Shown: positions 43,735-54,556 of the stretch, piece by piece
How positions within the stretch are numbered: the stretch's first letter is position 1
Layout: each line of letters opens with the position of its first letter
Assembly: GCF_024508875.1 (NCBI RefSeq)
Contig: NZ_JANINU010000016.1
Location: 1-64,000 of the forward strand
Direction of reading: 5' to 3'
DNA from: Phenylobacterium sp.
GTDB taxonomy: Bacteria; Pseudomonadota; Alphaproteobacteria; Caulobacterales; Caulobacteraceae
DNA length: 64,000 bases
The notes under the pieces: model-generated
The model's input: the letters and a program-made list of their open reading frames with translations, nothing else
Told to the model about the DNA's origin: nothing
The model's database searches: none
Made by a program: the position numbers and the translations under genes

Positions 43735-44087
43735 AGCAACGGTCTTTCGAAATGGACGTCTGAAAGCCCGATTGTGCCGTGGTCGGCGTCCGCAGGCAAA
43801 CAGCCGTTTGACGGGGTGCGGACGGACGCCGCGAAGCCCGTAGGGTCCGCCTTCCAAGCGGCGTAGCGAACCGGCAGGCAACGGGCGCAGGGGCGGTAGC
43901 CCGCCGCGAGCGCGGCGGCTTCGTCGGCGAAGAAGACGCGATGGCGTACGTAGTGGCCGGCCGCGATCCAGCGAAGCGCGCTGGGGCAGTCCAGGCGGCC
44001 GTAACCCTTGAGCCGCCGGTGGCCCCCGAACCGGCCGGGGGTCTCGCTCACATAGGGGCGGCCGTCTGGGCCGATGAGGCGGAACAT
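43731..44087 (-). CDS. Ada metal-binding domain-like protein
   Basis: A 118-aa protein related to the N-terminal zinc domain of the Ada repair regulator: RLDCPSALRWIAAGHYVRHRVFFADEAAALAAGYRPCARCLP. The second CxxC pair is intact, but the first pair (CxxxC in Ada) has only one Cys, with His45 near it. Methyl-phosphotriester acceptance is therefore doubtful. It is first in an overlapping operon with MoxR and VWA, so it may act with that chaperone pair or simply lie there. Confidence 0.75.
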   Translation of the reverse strand: MFRLIGPDGRPYVSETPGRFGGHRRLKGYGRLDCPSALRWIAAGHYVRHRVFFADEAAALAAGYRPCARCLPVRYAAWKADPTGFAASVRTPSNGCLPADADHGTIGLSDVHFERPLL

Positions 44088-44128
44088 GCCCGATCATCGC
44101 CGTGCGACGATCGGGCCGCTCGCGGAAA

Positions 44129-45652
44129 TCAGACGTCGAACGTCACGCCCTGGGCCAGCGGCAGGGTCTTGCCGTAGTTCAGGGTGTTGGTGGCCCGGCG
44201 CATGTAGGCCTTCCAGGAGTCGGAGCCGGCCTCGCGGCCGCCGCCGGTCTCCTTCTCGCCGCCGAACGCCCCGCCGATCTCGGCGCCCGAGGGGCCAATG
44301 TTGACGTTGGCGATGCCGCAGTCCGAGCCCCGGGCTGAGATGAAAAGTTCGGCCTCGCGCATGTCGTTGGTGAAGATCGACGACGACAGGCCCTGGGGCA
44401 CGTCGTTCTGCAGGGCGATGGCTTCGCCGAGGTCGCGGTACTTCATGACGTAGAGGATGGGCGCGAAGGTCTCGCGCTTCACCACGTCGGCCTGGGCGTC
44501 CATCTCCACCAGCGCCGGGCGGGCGTAGAAGGCCTCGCCCATCTCGACGCGCTCGCCGCCCACGATCCTGCCGCCGGCCGTCTTGGCGTCGGCCAGGGCC
44601 TTCTGCATCAGCTCGAAGCCCTGCGCGTCGATCAGCGGGCCGACCAGCGTGCCGGCCTCGCGGGGATCGCCCACCTTCACCGAGCCGTAGGCGGCCTTCA
44701 GGCGCGGCAGGAAGGCGTCGTAGACGCTCTCATGCACAAAGAGGCGGCGAAGGGTGGTGCAACGTTGGCCGGCGGTGCCCATGGCGGCGAAGGCCACGCC
44801 GCGGATCGCCAGGTCCAGGTCGGCGGTGGGCGCGATGATCGCCGCGTTGTTGCCGCCCAGCTCCAGCAGGGCGCGGGCGAAGCGCTGCGCCAGGCGCGGG
44901 CCGACGGTGCGGCCCATGGCGGTTGAGCCCGTGGCGCTGACCAGCGGGACCTTCGGATGGTCGACCAGGGCCTCGCCCACCTCGCGGCCGCCGATCACCA
45001 CCGACGACAGGCCGGCCGGGACATCGCCGAACTTGACGCAGGCGCGCTCGAACAGGGCCTGGGTGGCCAGGGCGGTCAGCGGGGTCTTCTCGCTGGGCTT
45101 CCAGACGCACGCGTCGCCGCAGACGAAGGCCAGGGCCGAGTTCCACGACCAGACCGCGACCGGGAAGTTGAAGGCCGAGATGATCCCGACCACGCCCAGC
45201 GGGTGCCAGGTCTCCATCATCCGGTGGTCCGGGCGCTCGGTGGCGAGCGTCAGGCCGAAGAGCTGGCGCGACAGGCCGACGGCGTAGTCGCAGATGTCGA
45301 TCATCTCCTGGACCTCGCCGAGGGCCTCGGAGGTGACCTTGCCGGCTTCCAGGGTGACCAAGGCGCCCAGGTCGGCCTTGGCCGCCCGCAGTTCCTCGCC
45401 GAACAGGCGGACCAGCTCGCCGCGGCGCGGCGCGGGCACGTTGCGCCACGCCAGGAACGCCGTATGCGCGGCCTCGATGGCGGCGTCGACCTCGGCCTTC
45501 GTGGCGTCGTGGACGTGGGCCATGACCTCGCCGGTCACGGGCGAGCGGACGGGGCGGTTTCCGCCAGTCCAAAGGGCGTCGGCCACGCCCAGGCGACCCA
45601 GAACGGCGGCGGCTTCCGCCGAGGCGGAGGTGATCTTCGATTGCACGGTCAT
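44129..45652 (-). CDS. ALDH7-type L-aminoadipate-semialdehyde dehydrogenase
   Basis: The 507-aa aldehyde dehydrogenase has GTAGQRCTTLRRLF with the catalytic cysteine, EKETGGGREAGSDSWKAYMRR and a C-terminal PLAQGVTFDV tail. These are the hallmarks of ALDH7 (antiquitin/AmaB) enzymes, which oxidise alpha-aminoadipate semialdehyde to aminoadipate in lysine breakdown. It shares an operon with the saccharopine/lysine-dehydrogenase-like gene 15 bases upstream, which strengthens that assignment. Confidence 0.92.
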   Translation of the reverse strand: MTVQSKITSASAEAAAVLGRLGVADALWTGGNRPVRSPVTGEVMAHVHDATKAEVDAAIEAAHTAFLAWRNVPAPRRGELVRLFGEELRAAKADLGALVTLEAGKVTSEALGEVQEMIDICDYAVGLSRQLFGLTLATERPDHRMMETWHPLGVVGIISAFNFPVAVWSWNSALAFVCGDACVWKPSEKTPLTALATQALFERACVKFGDVPAGLSSVVIGGREVGEALVDHPKVPLVSATGSTAMGRTVGPRLAQRFARALLELGGNNAAIIAPTADLDLAIRGVAFAAMGTAGQRCTTLRRLFVHESVYDAFLPRLKAAYGSVKVGDPREAGTLVGPLIDAQGFELMQKALADAKTAGGRIVGGERVEMGEAFYARPALVEMDAQADVVKRETFAPILYVMKYRDLGEAIALQNDVPQGLSSSIFTNDMREAELFISARGSDCGIANVNIGPSGAEIGGAFGGEKETGGGREAGSDSWKAYMRRATNTLNYGKTLPLAQGVTFDV

Positions 45653-45667
45653 GTCCGGACTCTGGTC

Positions 45668-46780
45668 TTACTCGGCGGCGGCGCGGAACGGCGCGGCGGC
45701 AGGTTCCGAGGCGTAATAGCGCCCGAAGCGGTTCGCGAGGAAGGCGTGCAGCGGAATATCTTCCTGGCGGATGAAGCCCGCCTGCGGCAGCGAGCCGTCG
45801 GCCAGCATGTCCAGCACCGCGCAGATTGCGCCGGCGGTGGTGATCTGGATGGCGCTCTTAATCTCGCCGCCGACTTCCTGGGAGAAGACCTTGTTGACAT
45901 AGGTCTCCTGCATCAGGTGGCCCTTTTTCATCCCCGAGACGGTGACGAAGACGATGACAACGTCCTGCATGGTGGCCGGGACCGAGTTCTCCAGGATGTC
46001 CTTCAGCACGTCGCGGCGGTTGCGCAGGTTCAGGTCGTTGAGCAGCGCCTTCATGATCGCCGCGTGGCCCGGATAGCGGATGGTCTTGTAGTTCAGGTTC
46101 CGCACCTGGCCATCGAGCGTGTGGCAGAGGGTGCCCAAGCCGCCCGAGGTGTTGAAGGCCTCGTAGGTGACGCCGTCGAGGGCGAACTCCTCGCACTCCT
46201 CCAGCGCCGGCGTCTCGCGCAGCTTGCCGTTGGTGATGGCCTCGCAGGGCTCGCAGTATTCGTTGATCACCCCGTCGGTGGACCAGGTGAGATTGTAGTT
46301 CAGGGCGTTCGACGGATAGCGGGGCAGGGCGCCGACGCGCAGGCGCACGTCGTGCAGTTGGTCGAAGTGCTTGATCAGGTCCCAGGCGGCGATGGTGATG
46401 AAGCCGGGGGCCAGGCCGCATTGCGGGATGAAGGCGGTCTTGGAGTCCTTGGCCAGCTCCCGGACGATCCGGCTGGCGGCCACGTCCTCGGTCAGGTCCA
46501 GGTAGTGGGCGCCGGCCGCCTTGGCCGCGCGGGCGACGGCGGTGGTCAGATGATAGGGGGCGCAGTTCACCACGGCGAAGCAGCCGTCCAGCTCGGCGGC
46601 CAGGGCGCCGGACTCGTCGATGGCGATGGCGGCGGTGGTCACGTGCGCGCGGCCCGCGAACTCGCCCAGGGCCTCGGCCGACTGGTCGATCAGGATGGCC
46701 TCGTAGGCGCCCGATCCAACGAGAAGATCCACGACCGTGGACCCGATCTTGCCCGCACCGACGACGGCGACCTTGCGCAT
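45668..46780 (-). CDS. Saccharopine dehydrogenase / lysine 6-dehydrogenase family protein
   Basis: A 370-aa enzyme with the NAD-binding start KVAVVGAGKIGSTVVDLL, followed by CAPYHLTTAVARAAKAAGAHYLDLTED and LAPGFITIAAWDL. The single-domain length fits lysine 6-dehydrogenase or stand-alone saccharopine dehydrogenase, not the bifunctional LKR/SDH. Either way the product would be aminoadipate semialdehyde for the next enzyme. I start at the ATG at 46780 after GGGAGG. It is divergent from an Lrp-family regulator. Confidence 0.88.
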   Translation of the reverse strand: MRKVAVVGAGKIGSTVVDLLVGSGAYEAILIDQSAEALGEFAGRAHVTTAAIAIDESGALAAELDGCFAVVNCAPYHLTTAVARAAKAAGAHYLDLTEDVAASRIVRELAKDSKTAFIPQCGLAPGFITIAAWDLIKHFDQLHDVRLRVGALPRYPSNALNYNLTWSTDGVINEYCEPCEAITNGKLRETPALEECEEFALDGVTYEAFNTSGGLGTLCHTLDGQVRNLNYKTIRYPGHAAIMKALLNDLNLRNRRDVLKDILENSVPATMQDVVIVFVTVSGMKKGHLMQETYVNKVFSQEVGGEIKSAIQITTAGAICAVLDMLADGSLPQAGFIRQEDIPLHAFLANRFGRYYASEPAAAPFRAAAE

Positions 46781-46795
46781 ATGACTTCCTCCCAT

Positions 46796-46807
46796 TGAGC
46801 GCGCTCA
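46796..46807. promoter_or_regulatory. Palindrome upstream of lysine-degradation operon
   Basis: TGAGCGCGCTCA is a perfect 12-base palindrome 15 bases before the dehydrogenase ATG, in the 120-base region shared with the Lrp-family gene. It may be the site bound by that regulator. Confidence 0.4.
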
Positions 46808-46845
46808 GAATCCCGTGCGGCTTGGCCACTTTCAATTGGCGCCCC

Positions 46846-46878
46846 GGCGATCTGCGGGCATAGACTGGGCGGATCGCC
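46846..46878. promoter_or_regulatory. Spaced inverted repeat in Lrp promoter region
   Basis: GGCGATC (46846-46852) and GATCGCC (46872-46878) form an inverted repeat separated by 19 bases, close to the regulator start. Lrp-type octamers bind paired sites in this way. Confidence 0.35.
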
Positions 46879-46900
46879 GATATCATTGCGCGGAACGCCG

Positions 46901-47326
46901 ATGGACGACCTGGACGAGCACCTCCTGGCGAAGCTCCGCGACAACGCCCGGGCGCCGGTGGCGGAACTGGCCCGGGCGCTGGGCCTGTCGCGCACCACGG
47001 TGCAGAGCCGGCTGGCGCGGCTGGAGCGCACCGGGGTCATCGCGGGGTACGCGGTGAAGCTGGCGGGCGCATACGAGGCCGGGCGGGTCCAGGCCTTCAT
47101 CACCCTGACCGTGGAGCCCAAGCAGGCGGCGGCGGTGACCGCCGCGCTGAAGCGGATGCCGGGCGTACGCCGGCTCCAGTCGGTGAGCGGGCCGTTCGAC
47201 ATGATCGCCACCGTCGAAGCCGCCGGCGTGGCCGAGATGGACGCCGTCATCGACGAAATCGGCGCGGTGAAGGGGGTCGAGCGCACCAACACCTCCCTGG
47301 TCCTCTCCACGAAGTTCGACCGCTGA
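46901..47326 (+). CDS. Lrp/AsnC family transcriptional regulator
   Basis: A 141-aa regulator with helix-turn-helix DEHLLAKLRDNARAPVAELARALGLSRTTVQSRLARLERTGVI, then the RAM/ligand domain (FITLTVEPKQ, VSGPFDMIATVEA). Divergent from the lysine-degradation operon and therefore its likely lysine-responsive activator or repressor. Its stop overlaps the LmbE gene (TGATG), so that gene is part of its unit. Confidence 0.92.
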   Translation: MDDLDEHLLAKLRDNARAPVAELARALGLSRTTVQSRLARLERTGVIAGYAVKLAGAYEAGRVQAFITLTVEPKQAAAVTAALKRMPGVRRLQSVSGPFDMIATVEAAGVAEMDAVIDEIGAVKGVERTNTSLVLSTKFDR

Positions 47327-48084
47327 TGGCCACGATCCTCGCGCTCCACGCCCACCCCGACGACATCGAGATCCTGATGGGCGGCACGCTGGCGCTGCTC
47401 AGCAAGGCGGGCGGCCACCGGATCGTCGCCGTTACGGCCACGGCGGGCGAGGGCGGGTCGGCCGAGTTCGGCACGGAAGAGACCGGCCGCGTGCGCCAGG
47501 CCGAGGCCCGGCGCTCGGCGCAGGTGATCGGAGCGGAATACCGCTGCCTGGGCTTCCCGGATCTCGGCGTGTTCAACGACGACCCCTCCCGCCGCAAGGT
47601 CACCGAGCTGCTGCGCGACGTGCGGCCGGACGTGGTGATCACCGCCTCGCCGGCGGACTACCATCCCGACCACGAGGCGATCAGCATCCTGGCGCGCGAC
47701 GCCTGCTTCGCCGCCCCGGTCGCCAACTACTGCACGGGCGAGGCCGCTGCGCTGGACGCGATCCCGGCGCTGTACTTCACCGACGCCATCGGCGGGCGCG
47801 ACCGCAACGGCGTGAAGATCCCGCGCGACTTCGCCGTCGACGTTGGCGCCGCGTTCCAGTTCAAGCAGGCCATGCTGGCCCAGCACGAGAGCCAGGCCGC
47901 CTGGGTCGCCCGCCAGCACGGCATCGCCGACCATCTCGCGGACATGGACGCCTGGACCCGCCGGGTCGGCCGCGACTTCGGCGTCGAACTCGCCGAAGGC
48001 TTCCGCCAGTACCGCCACACACCCTACCCGAAGGCGCCGGTGCTGCAGAACCTGCTGGGCGACGCGGTGCTCACCGCCCTCTAA
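47326..48084 (+). CDS. LmbE/PIG-L family deacetylase
   Basis: The 252-aa protein has the zinc motif AHPDDIE near residue 8 and a second set HPDHEA, typical of N-acetyl deacetylases (PIG-L, MshB, BshB). It removes an acetyl group from an amino sugar or thiol conjugate. The Lrp coupling could link it to amino-acid stress, but its role in the lysine route is not clear. Exported? No signal peptide, so cytoplasmic. Confidence 0.88.
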   Translation: MATILALHAHPDDIEILMGGTLALLSKAGGHRIVAVTATAGEGGSAEFGTEETGRVRQAEARRSAQVIGAEYRCLGFPDLGVFNDDPSRRKVTELLRDVRPDVVITASPADYHPDHEAISILARDACFAAPVANYCTGEAAALDAIPALYFTDAIGGRDRNGVKIPRDFAVDVGAAFQFKQAMLAQHESQAAWVARQHGIADHLADMDAWTRRVGRDFGVELAEGFRQYRHTPYPKAPVLQNLLGDAVLTAL

Positions 48085-48106
48085 AGCCCGGCCAGACGAG
48101 GTCGAG

Positions 48107-49288
48107 TCAGCGCGCGGGCTCGAGCTGGCGGCCGGCCTTCGCCGCGTCGTAGCGGTCCCACATCGGCGCGCACTCGACCACCTGCCGGGTCTCCAGCGCC
48201 CGGTCGATGGCCATGACGGTCAGGCCGGCCTCCATGGACTCGTAGGGCGTCACCGGGAAGGCCGCGCGGCCCTCCAGGGCGGCCAGCAGGTCCAGGGCCA
48301 TGGCCTGGTCGGCGCCGTTGTGGGCGTCGGCGGTGACGTTGCCATAGTCGATCTTCTCGGGCTTCCCGCGGAACAGGGCGCGCCGGACCATCAGCTTGTT
48401 GCGCACCAGGTCTGCGATCAGCGTCCCGTCGGTCCCGGCCACGTACCAGCGGCGCTCGGTCAGCGCCGTGTGGCTGTTCGCGTGGAAGCTGAGGCGCACC
48501 TGATTGGCGTATTCGACCATGGCCACCTGGTGGTCCGTCACGTCCATGTCGGACTCGAAGGCGTCGTTGGCCCCGGCCCAGCCGGCGTCGCGCAGCGCAT
48601 AGGCGGCCGAACCGTCCTCCCACTGCCGCGGCCGGTCGCTGCGCTCGGGCACGAAGATCCGCCGCCCGCCGAAGCTGGCCACCCGCTCGGCTCTCGCGCC
48701 GGCGATGCGGCTGAAGATGTCGAAGTCGTGGACGACCTTGTCGAGGAAATAGGACCCGCCCCATTCCTGCTTCCGCCGCCAGTTCCGGGCCAGGTAGCCG
48801 CCGTGCTCGGGCGGGAGGTGCTCGGTGGCGTCCACGGAGACCACCTCGCCCAACTCGCCGCCGTCGATCCGCCTCAGGACCTCGCGCACGATCGGCAGCG
48901 AGCGCATGACCAGGCCCACGTAGACGGGCGGGGCGGCCTTGTCGGCCAGCCGCCGCGCCAGGGCCTCGGTCTCGGCCTCGGTGCGGACGATGGGCTTCTC
49001 GGCGAAGATCGGCACGCCCTGGTCCAGGGCGAAGGCCAAGTGCTCGAAATGCAGGTGGTTCGGCGCGCCCAGCATGAGCAGGTCGAACGGGCCGGCCTTC
49101 ATCAGCTCGGCCGGGCTCGCGAACGCGCGGCCCATCGGCACGCCCGCGGCCTCCAGGATCGGCTGTCCGACCGGCGCCGGGTCCACGTGCCCCACGAGGT
49201 CCAGGTTCCAGCCCACCTCCTGCATGGCGGCGAGCACGTGGGCGATGCGCTGGCCGAGGCCGATCACGCCGATGCGATAGGTCGTCAT
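48107..49288 (-). CDS. Gfo/Idh/MocA family oxidoreductase
   Basis: A 393-aa enzyme with the N-terminal Rossmann fold (RIGVIGLGQRIAHVLAAM) and the family EKP motif (FAEKPIVRT). The C-terminal beta-sheet dimer domain contains LARNWRRKQEWGGSYFLDKVVHDFD, with the HD of the active site. It oxidises a sugar or inositol-like substrate with NAD(P). No carbohydrate genes are adjacent. It is convergent with LmbE across a 22-base gap. Confidence 0.9.
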   Translation of the reverse strand: MTTYRIGVIGLGQRIAHVLAAMQEVGWNLDLVGHVDPAPVGQPILEAAGVPMGRAFASPAELMKAGPFDLLMLGAPNHLHFEHLAFALDQGVPIFAEKPIVRTEAETEALARRLADKAAPPVYVGLVMRSLPIVREVLRRIDGGELGEVVSVDATEHLPPEHGGYLARNWRRKQEWGGSYFLDKVVHDFDIFSRIAGARAERVASFGGRRIFVPERSDRPRQWEDGSAAYALRDAGWAGANDAFESDMDVTDHQVAMVEYANQVRLSFHANSHTALTERRWYVAGTDGTLIADLVRNKLMVRRALFRGKPEKIDYGNVTADAHNGADQAMALDLLAALEGRAAFPVTPYESMEAGLTVMAIDRALETRQVVECAPMWDRYDAAKAGRQLEPAR

Positions 49289-49295
49289 GGCGGGA

Positions 49296-50219
49296 TCATA
49301 GGCCGGTCTTCGCCGGGCGAGCTACCGCCGACGGCGCAGCTACGCCTGCGTTCCGCAGTCGGTTGTGGACGGCGGTGGCCGCGATGGCGCCTTCGCCCTG
49401 GGCCGTGGAGATCTGGTTCAGGCCGCGCACTACGTCGCCGGCGGCATAGAGCCCCGGCACGGACGTCTCCTGGTGGTCGCCGACGACCAGCCGTCCGCCG
49501 TCATCCAGCTTCGCGCCGGCGTGGACGGCGAGCCGCGTGCGGGGCGTCACGCCGAGCGCGGAATAGACCACGTCGAACGTGCGCGGCTCGCCGGCCTCGA
49601 AGTCGAAGGCGGTGATCCGCCGGCCCCGGATCCGCACGCCCCGCAGGGCGCTCTCGATCACCTCGACGCCCCCCGCGCGAAGCATCTGCGCCGTGTCGGC
49701 CGGCAGGGCGCCTGGCCCCACGTGAATGAAGGCCACGTCGTCCGAATAGGTGCGCAGGAACAGGGCCTCGCGGGCGCAGTGGTCGTCGAGCCCGATAACG
49801 CCCACCCGCAGTCCGATCACCTCGTAGCCGTCGCAGATGGGGCAGATGCGGACCAGCCCGCGCGCCACGCCATCCTCCAGCCCGGGGATCGGCGGGGCGT
49901 TGTCCAGCACGCCGGTCGCGAGGATGACGTTCCGGGCGCGCAGCGGCCCCGCTTCGGTCGAAAGGCGGAACCCCTGTGCGCCAGCGTGTAGCTCCTCCAC
50001 CCGGCCGTGCAGGATTCTTGCGCCGTACCGCTCGGCCTGGCGCCGCATCCGGTCCAGCAGCACCGGACCGCGCACGCCGTCCGGAAAGCCCGGGTGGTTG
50101 TGGCTGCGCGGGATCCAGGCGGCCCGGCTTTCGCCGGACTCGACCACGACGAACCGCCGCCGGAACCGGGCCAGGTAGATGGCGGCGGTCAGCCCCGCCG
50201 GCCCGGCGCCCACGATCAC
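49296..50219 (-). CDS. Thioredoxin-reductase-like FAD oxidoreductase
   Basis: A 307-aa flavoprotein of the thioredoxin-reductase/AhpF type with [17 protein letters not shown], the CPICDG redox pair (CxxC) and a C-terminal GLYAAGDVV flavin site. It probably reduces a small disulfide or acts as an NADPH flavin oxidoreductase; the NAD-domain glycine motif reads GVIGLD. No ATG exists at the natural N-terminus. The start is GTG (V of VIVGAGPAG), and the frame continues as LDC before it, suggesting that homologues start two or three codons earlier. A start defect or an unusual codon is possible. Confidence 0.8.
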   Translation of the reverse strand: MIVGAGPAGLTAAIYLARFRRRFVVVESGESRAAWIPRSHNHPGFPDGVRGPVLLDRMRRQAERYGARILHGRVEELHAGAQGFRLSTEAGPLRARNVILATGVLDNAPPIPGLEDGVARGLVRICPICDGYEVIGLRVGVIGLDDHCAREALFLRTYSDDVAFIHVGPGALPADTAQMLRAGGVEVIESALRGVRIRGRRITAFDFEAGEPRTFDVVYSALGVTPRTRLAVHAGAKLDDGGRLVVGDHQETSVPGLYAAGDVVRGLNQISTAQGEGAIAATAVHNRLRNAGVAAPSAVARPAKTGL

Positions 50220-50327
50220 GCAGTCGAGTTGCTGTTGCGACTCTTTAGGTATCGGATTTTCCTGTCTTTTTACCTAGCCTCAATGAACAAGCCTCAAAAC
50301 AGAACGGCGGTATAGGTTCCACGGTCG

Positions 50328-52820
<2,493 letters not shown>

Positions 52821-52883
52821 GGCGCGGTGGCGCGCCCTAGGCTGCCCAGGCCGTGGGAGAGGGCCTCCCTCCCCCTTCCCGTT

Positions 52884-52913
52884 CGTCATCCCCGCCCTTG
52901 TGGCGGGGATCCA
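52884..52913 (+). repeat. Palindromic repeat family C, left copy
   Basis: CGTCATCCCCG, then CCCTTGTGG, then CGGGGATCCA. It pairs with itself and is an inverted near-copy (26 of 30 bases) of the element at 52988-53017. The differing bases compensate each other in the stem. Confidence 0.8.
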
Positions 52914-52987
52914 TCCTTCGGCCGCACGACGGCGGAAGCGGGTCGCGCGGACGCGACCCGCCGCAAGACGCGTCGGTCGCTGAACCC

Positions 52988-53017
52988 TGGATCCCCGGGA
53001 CAAGCCCGGGGATGACG
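52988..53017 (-). repeat. Palindromic repeat family C, right copy
   Basis: TGGATCCCCGGGACAAG followed by CCCGGGGATGACG: a self-complementary element inverted relative to the left copy, with 74 bases between them. Such paired palindromes are typical of bacterial interspersed mosaic elements. Confidence 0.8.
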
Positions 53018-53050
53018 AGCTTAAATTTGGGTGGAAGAGGAGAGTGCCCT

Positions 53051-53632
53051 TCACCCCGAGTCGCGATGGGGCGGTGGGGCAGCCGCCGCCTCGTCGGAGG
53101 GCGGATCGTCGGCCTGGGCTTGGTCGTCCTCGAAGACCGGCCGCGGCAGCGTGCGCCAGACCCGGCCGAGCTCTTCGGGCAGATCCAGCATGTGGCAGGC
53201 GCGCCGCACCTGTTCGTCCAGGTCGGCGGTGAGAAAGTCGGGCTGCTCGATCCAGTCGTCGAGCGCCATGTCGAAGTCGGTGAGGCGCTCCTCGCGCGCC
53301 TCGGGATCGGCGACGGCGGCCGCGGCGACGCGTTCGACGGCGTCCTGGAGCTCCCGCGTGCGCGTCTCGATCCGCTGCTCGCGGGCGAAGGCGTCGCGCC
53401 GGCCCAGGATCTTCGCGCGGGCGGCCTCGTCGGCCTGGCCCTGCTGCGCCTTCATCTTCAGCGCCAGCGTCGAGCGCAGGCACCGCGAGACCCGCTGATA
53501 GGTCCGGCCCAGGCTCGCCACCTCGTCGGGGTCGGTGGCGGCCGTGAACTGCGCATGGGCGTGGGCGACGGCCTCCATGTCCCGCTCGGCGAGCCAGGCC
53601 ATCATCTCCAGGTCGCGGTCGGTCGCGGACAT
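53051..53632 (-). CDS. Hypothetical charged coiled-coil protein
   Basis: A 193-aa acidic protein with long charged helices, including ARAKILGRRDAFAREQRIETRTRELQDAVERVAAAAVADPEAREERL. The C-terminal tail is acidic and Pro/Ala-rich. No signal peptide or known domain. The start ATG at 53632 lacks a clear ribosome site. Its composition suggests a scaffold or regulator, but nothing specific. Confidence 0.68.
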   Translation of the reverse strand: MSATDRDLEMMAWLAERDMEAVAHAHAQFTAATDPDEVASLGRTYQRVSRCLRSTLALKMKAQQGQADEAARAKILGRRDAFAREQRIETRTRELQDAVERVAAAAVADPEAREERLTDFDMALDDWIEQPDFLTADLDEQVRRACHMLDLPEELGRVWRTLPRPVFEDDQAQADDPPSDEAAAAPPPHRDSG

Positions 53633-53781
53633 GGCGAGAGAGGTAGGGGGTGTGTGCGTCAGATTCGGACGTAGATGGTGGGGACGTGATTCAACCCCGG
53701 TTCCGGGAGGCGGGGGCCGGTGCAGTGTGGAGGTCGGCTTACGACCTATCTGAGACGTTGGCGCGGGGACATACCCCACCC

Positions 53782-53967
53782 TCAGCTTCCAGGATTCCGG
53801 AGGCGCTTGGTTTCGTTTCGGAACAGTAGGCCGCCCGCCACAAAAAATCCGAAGCCGATCACTCGCCAAGCGAGGCCGAGGCCCCCTCCGGTCCCGAAGT
53901 CGAGAGCGAAGGATAGCACTCCTGGAATCATCAGGAGCACGGCAACGATCAATCGCGAGCGGCGCAT
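53782..53967 (-). CDS. Small two-span membrane protein
   Basis: A 61-aa protein with two hydrophobic helices (LIVAVLLMIPGVLSFAL and AWRVIGFGFFVAGGLLF), separated by a Gly-rich turn, and a basic C-terminus. Function unknown. The opposite strand reads as Pro/Arg-rich nonsense, which supports this strand. No partner gene. Confidence 0.6.
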   Translation of the reverse strand: MRRSRLIVAVLLMIPGVLSFALDFGTGGGLGLAWRVIGFGFFVAGGLLFRNETKRLRNPGS

Positions 53968-54310
53968 GCCGGGAGCATCGGCAGAAAGCGCTGCTTTGCC
54001 AACATCCCCTTTCCACCCATTGCAGATGTTCGCTGCTTCCCTTCGATAAGGCTCCCTCGGAGAGGGGAGGGCTTCGATCTCATGGACGGATTGGAGCCTG
54101 TCGGACGAGGCGTCTCAAGGACTGGCCGGAGGCCAGCCGCGCGGCGGCGCGCCGAAGGCGCGTCCTTGACACGCCTCGGCCGGCAGGCAGGCTCGACGCC
54201 ACGAGGTCAAGCGCTGGATGGTCAGCCGCCGATCCCCCAACGCGCCGGATGAATAGTTGTTTGGGGGATGAGTTAGCGCCGGGCCGGGCGGATGTTAGGC
54301 GTTTTCGCCT

Positions 54311-54341
54311 CCTCTCCCCCCGCGAAGCGAGAGGGGAGAGG
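54311..54341. repeat. Intergenic palindromic repeat, family B
   Basis: CCTCTCCCC (54311-54319) pairs with GGGGAGAGG (54333-54341) around CCCGCGAAGCGAGA, and is followed by GTAGGGTGAGGGG. It matches the core seen at 1716-1746. Confidence 0.75.
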
Positions 54342-54489
54342 GTAGGGTGAGGGGCGACGGCGGCGTGGACGCTTGCACGATGGCCCAGCCATGATCCAAC
54401 CTTTGCGCCCGCGGTGGCTAGCATCCTTCGGTGGATTCTGGCTGCCCCCGGAGCAGCAGCGGCGCGCCCTGCGTCGCCCCTCTCCCTGC

Positions 54490-54519
54490 CCTCTCCTCTC
54501 GCAAGCTCGGGGGGAGAGG
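54490..54519. repeat. Intergenic palindromic repeat, family B (variant)
   Basis: CCTCTCC and GGAGAGG arms around TCTCGCAAGCTCGGGG. A degenerate version of the element 150 bases earlier. Confidence 0.6.
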
Positions 54520-54556
54520 AGGTGGACGTCCGCGAACGACCTCGGGGGAGTAGGCG

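Larger units (their letters stand above)
53968..54556. other. Gene-free repeat-bearing stretch
   Basis: No supportable gene in about 590 bases. Open frames here are short, Arg/Pro-rich and start inside repeats. It contains two family B palindromes (54311-54341 and 54490-54519). Confidence 0.6.
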
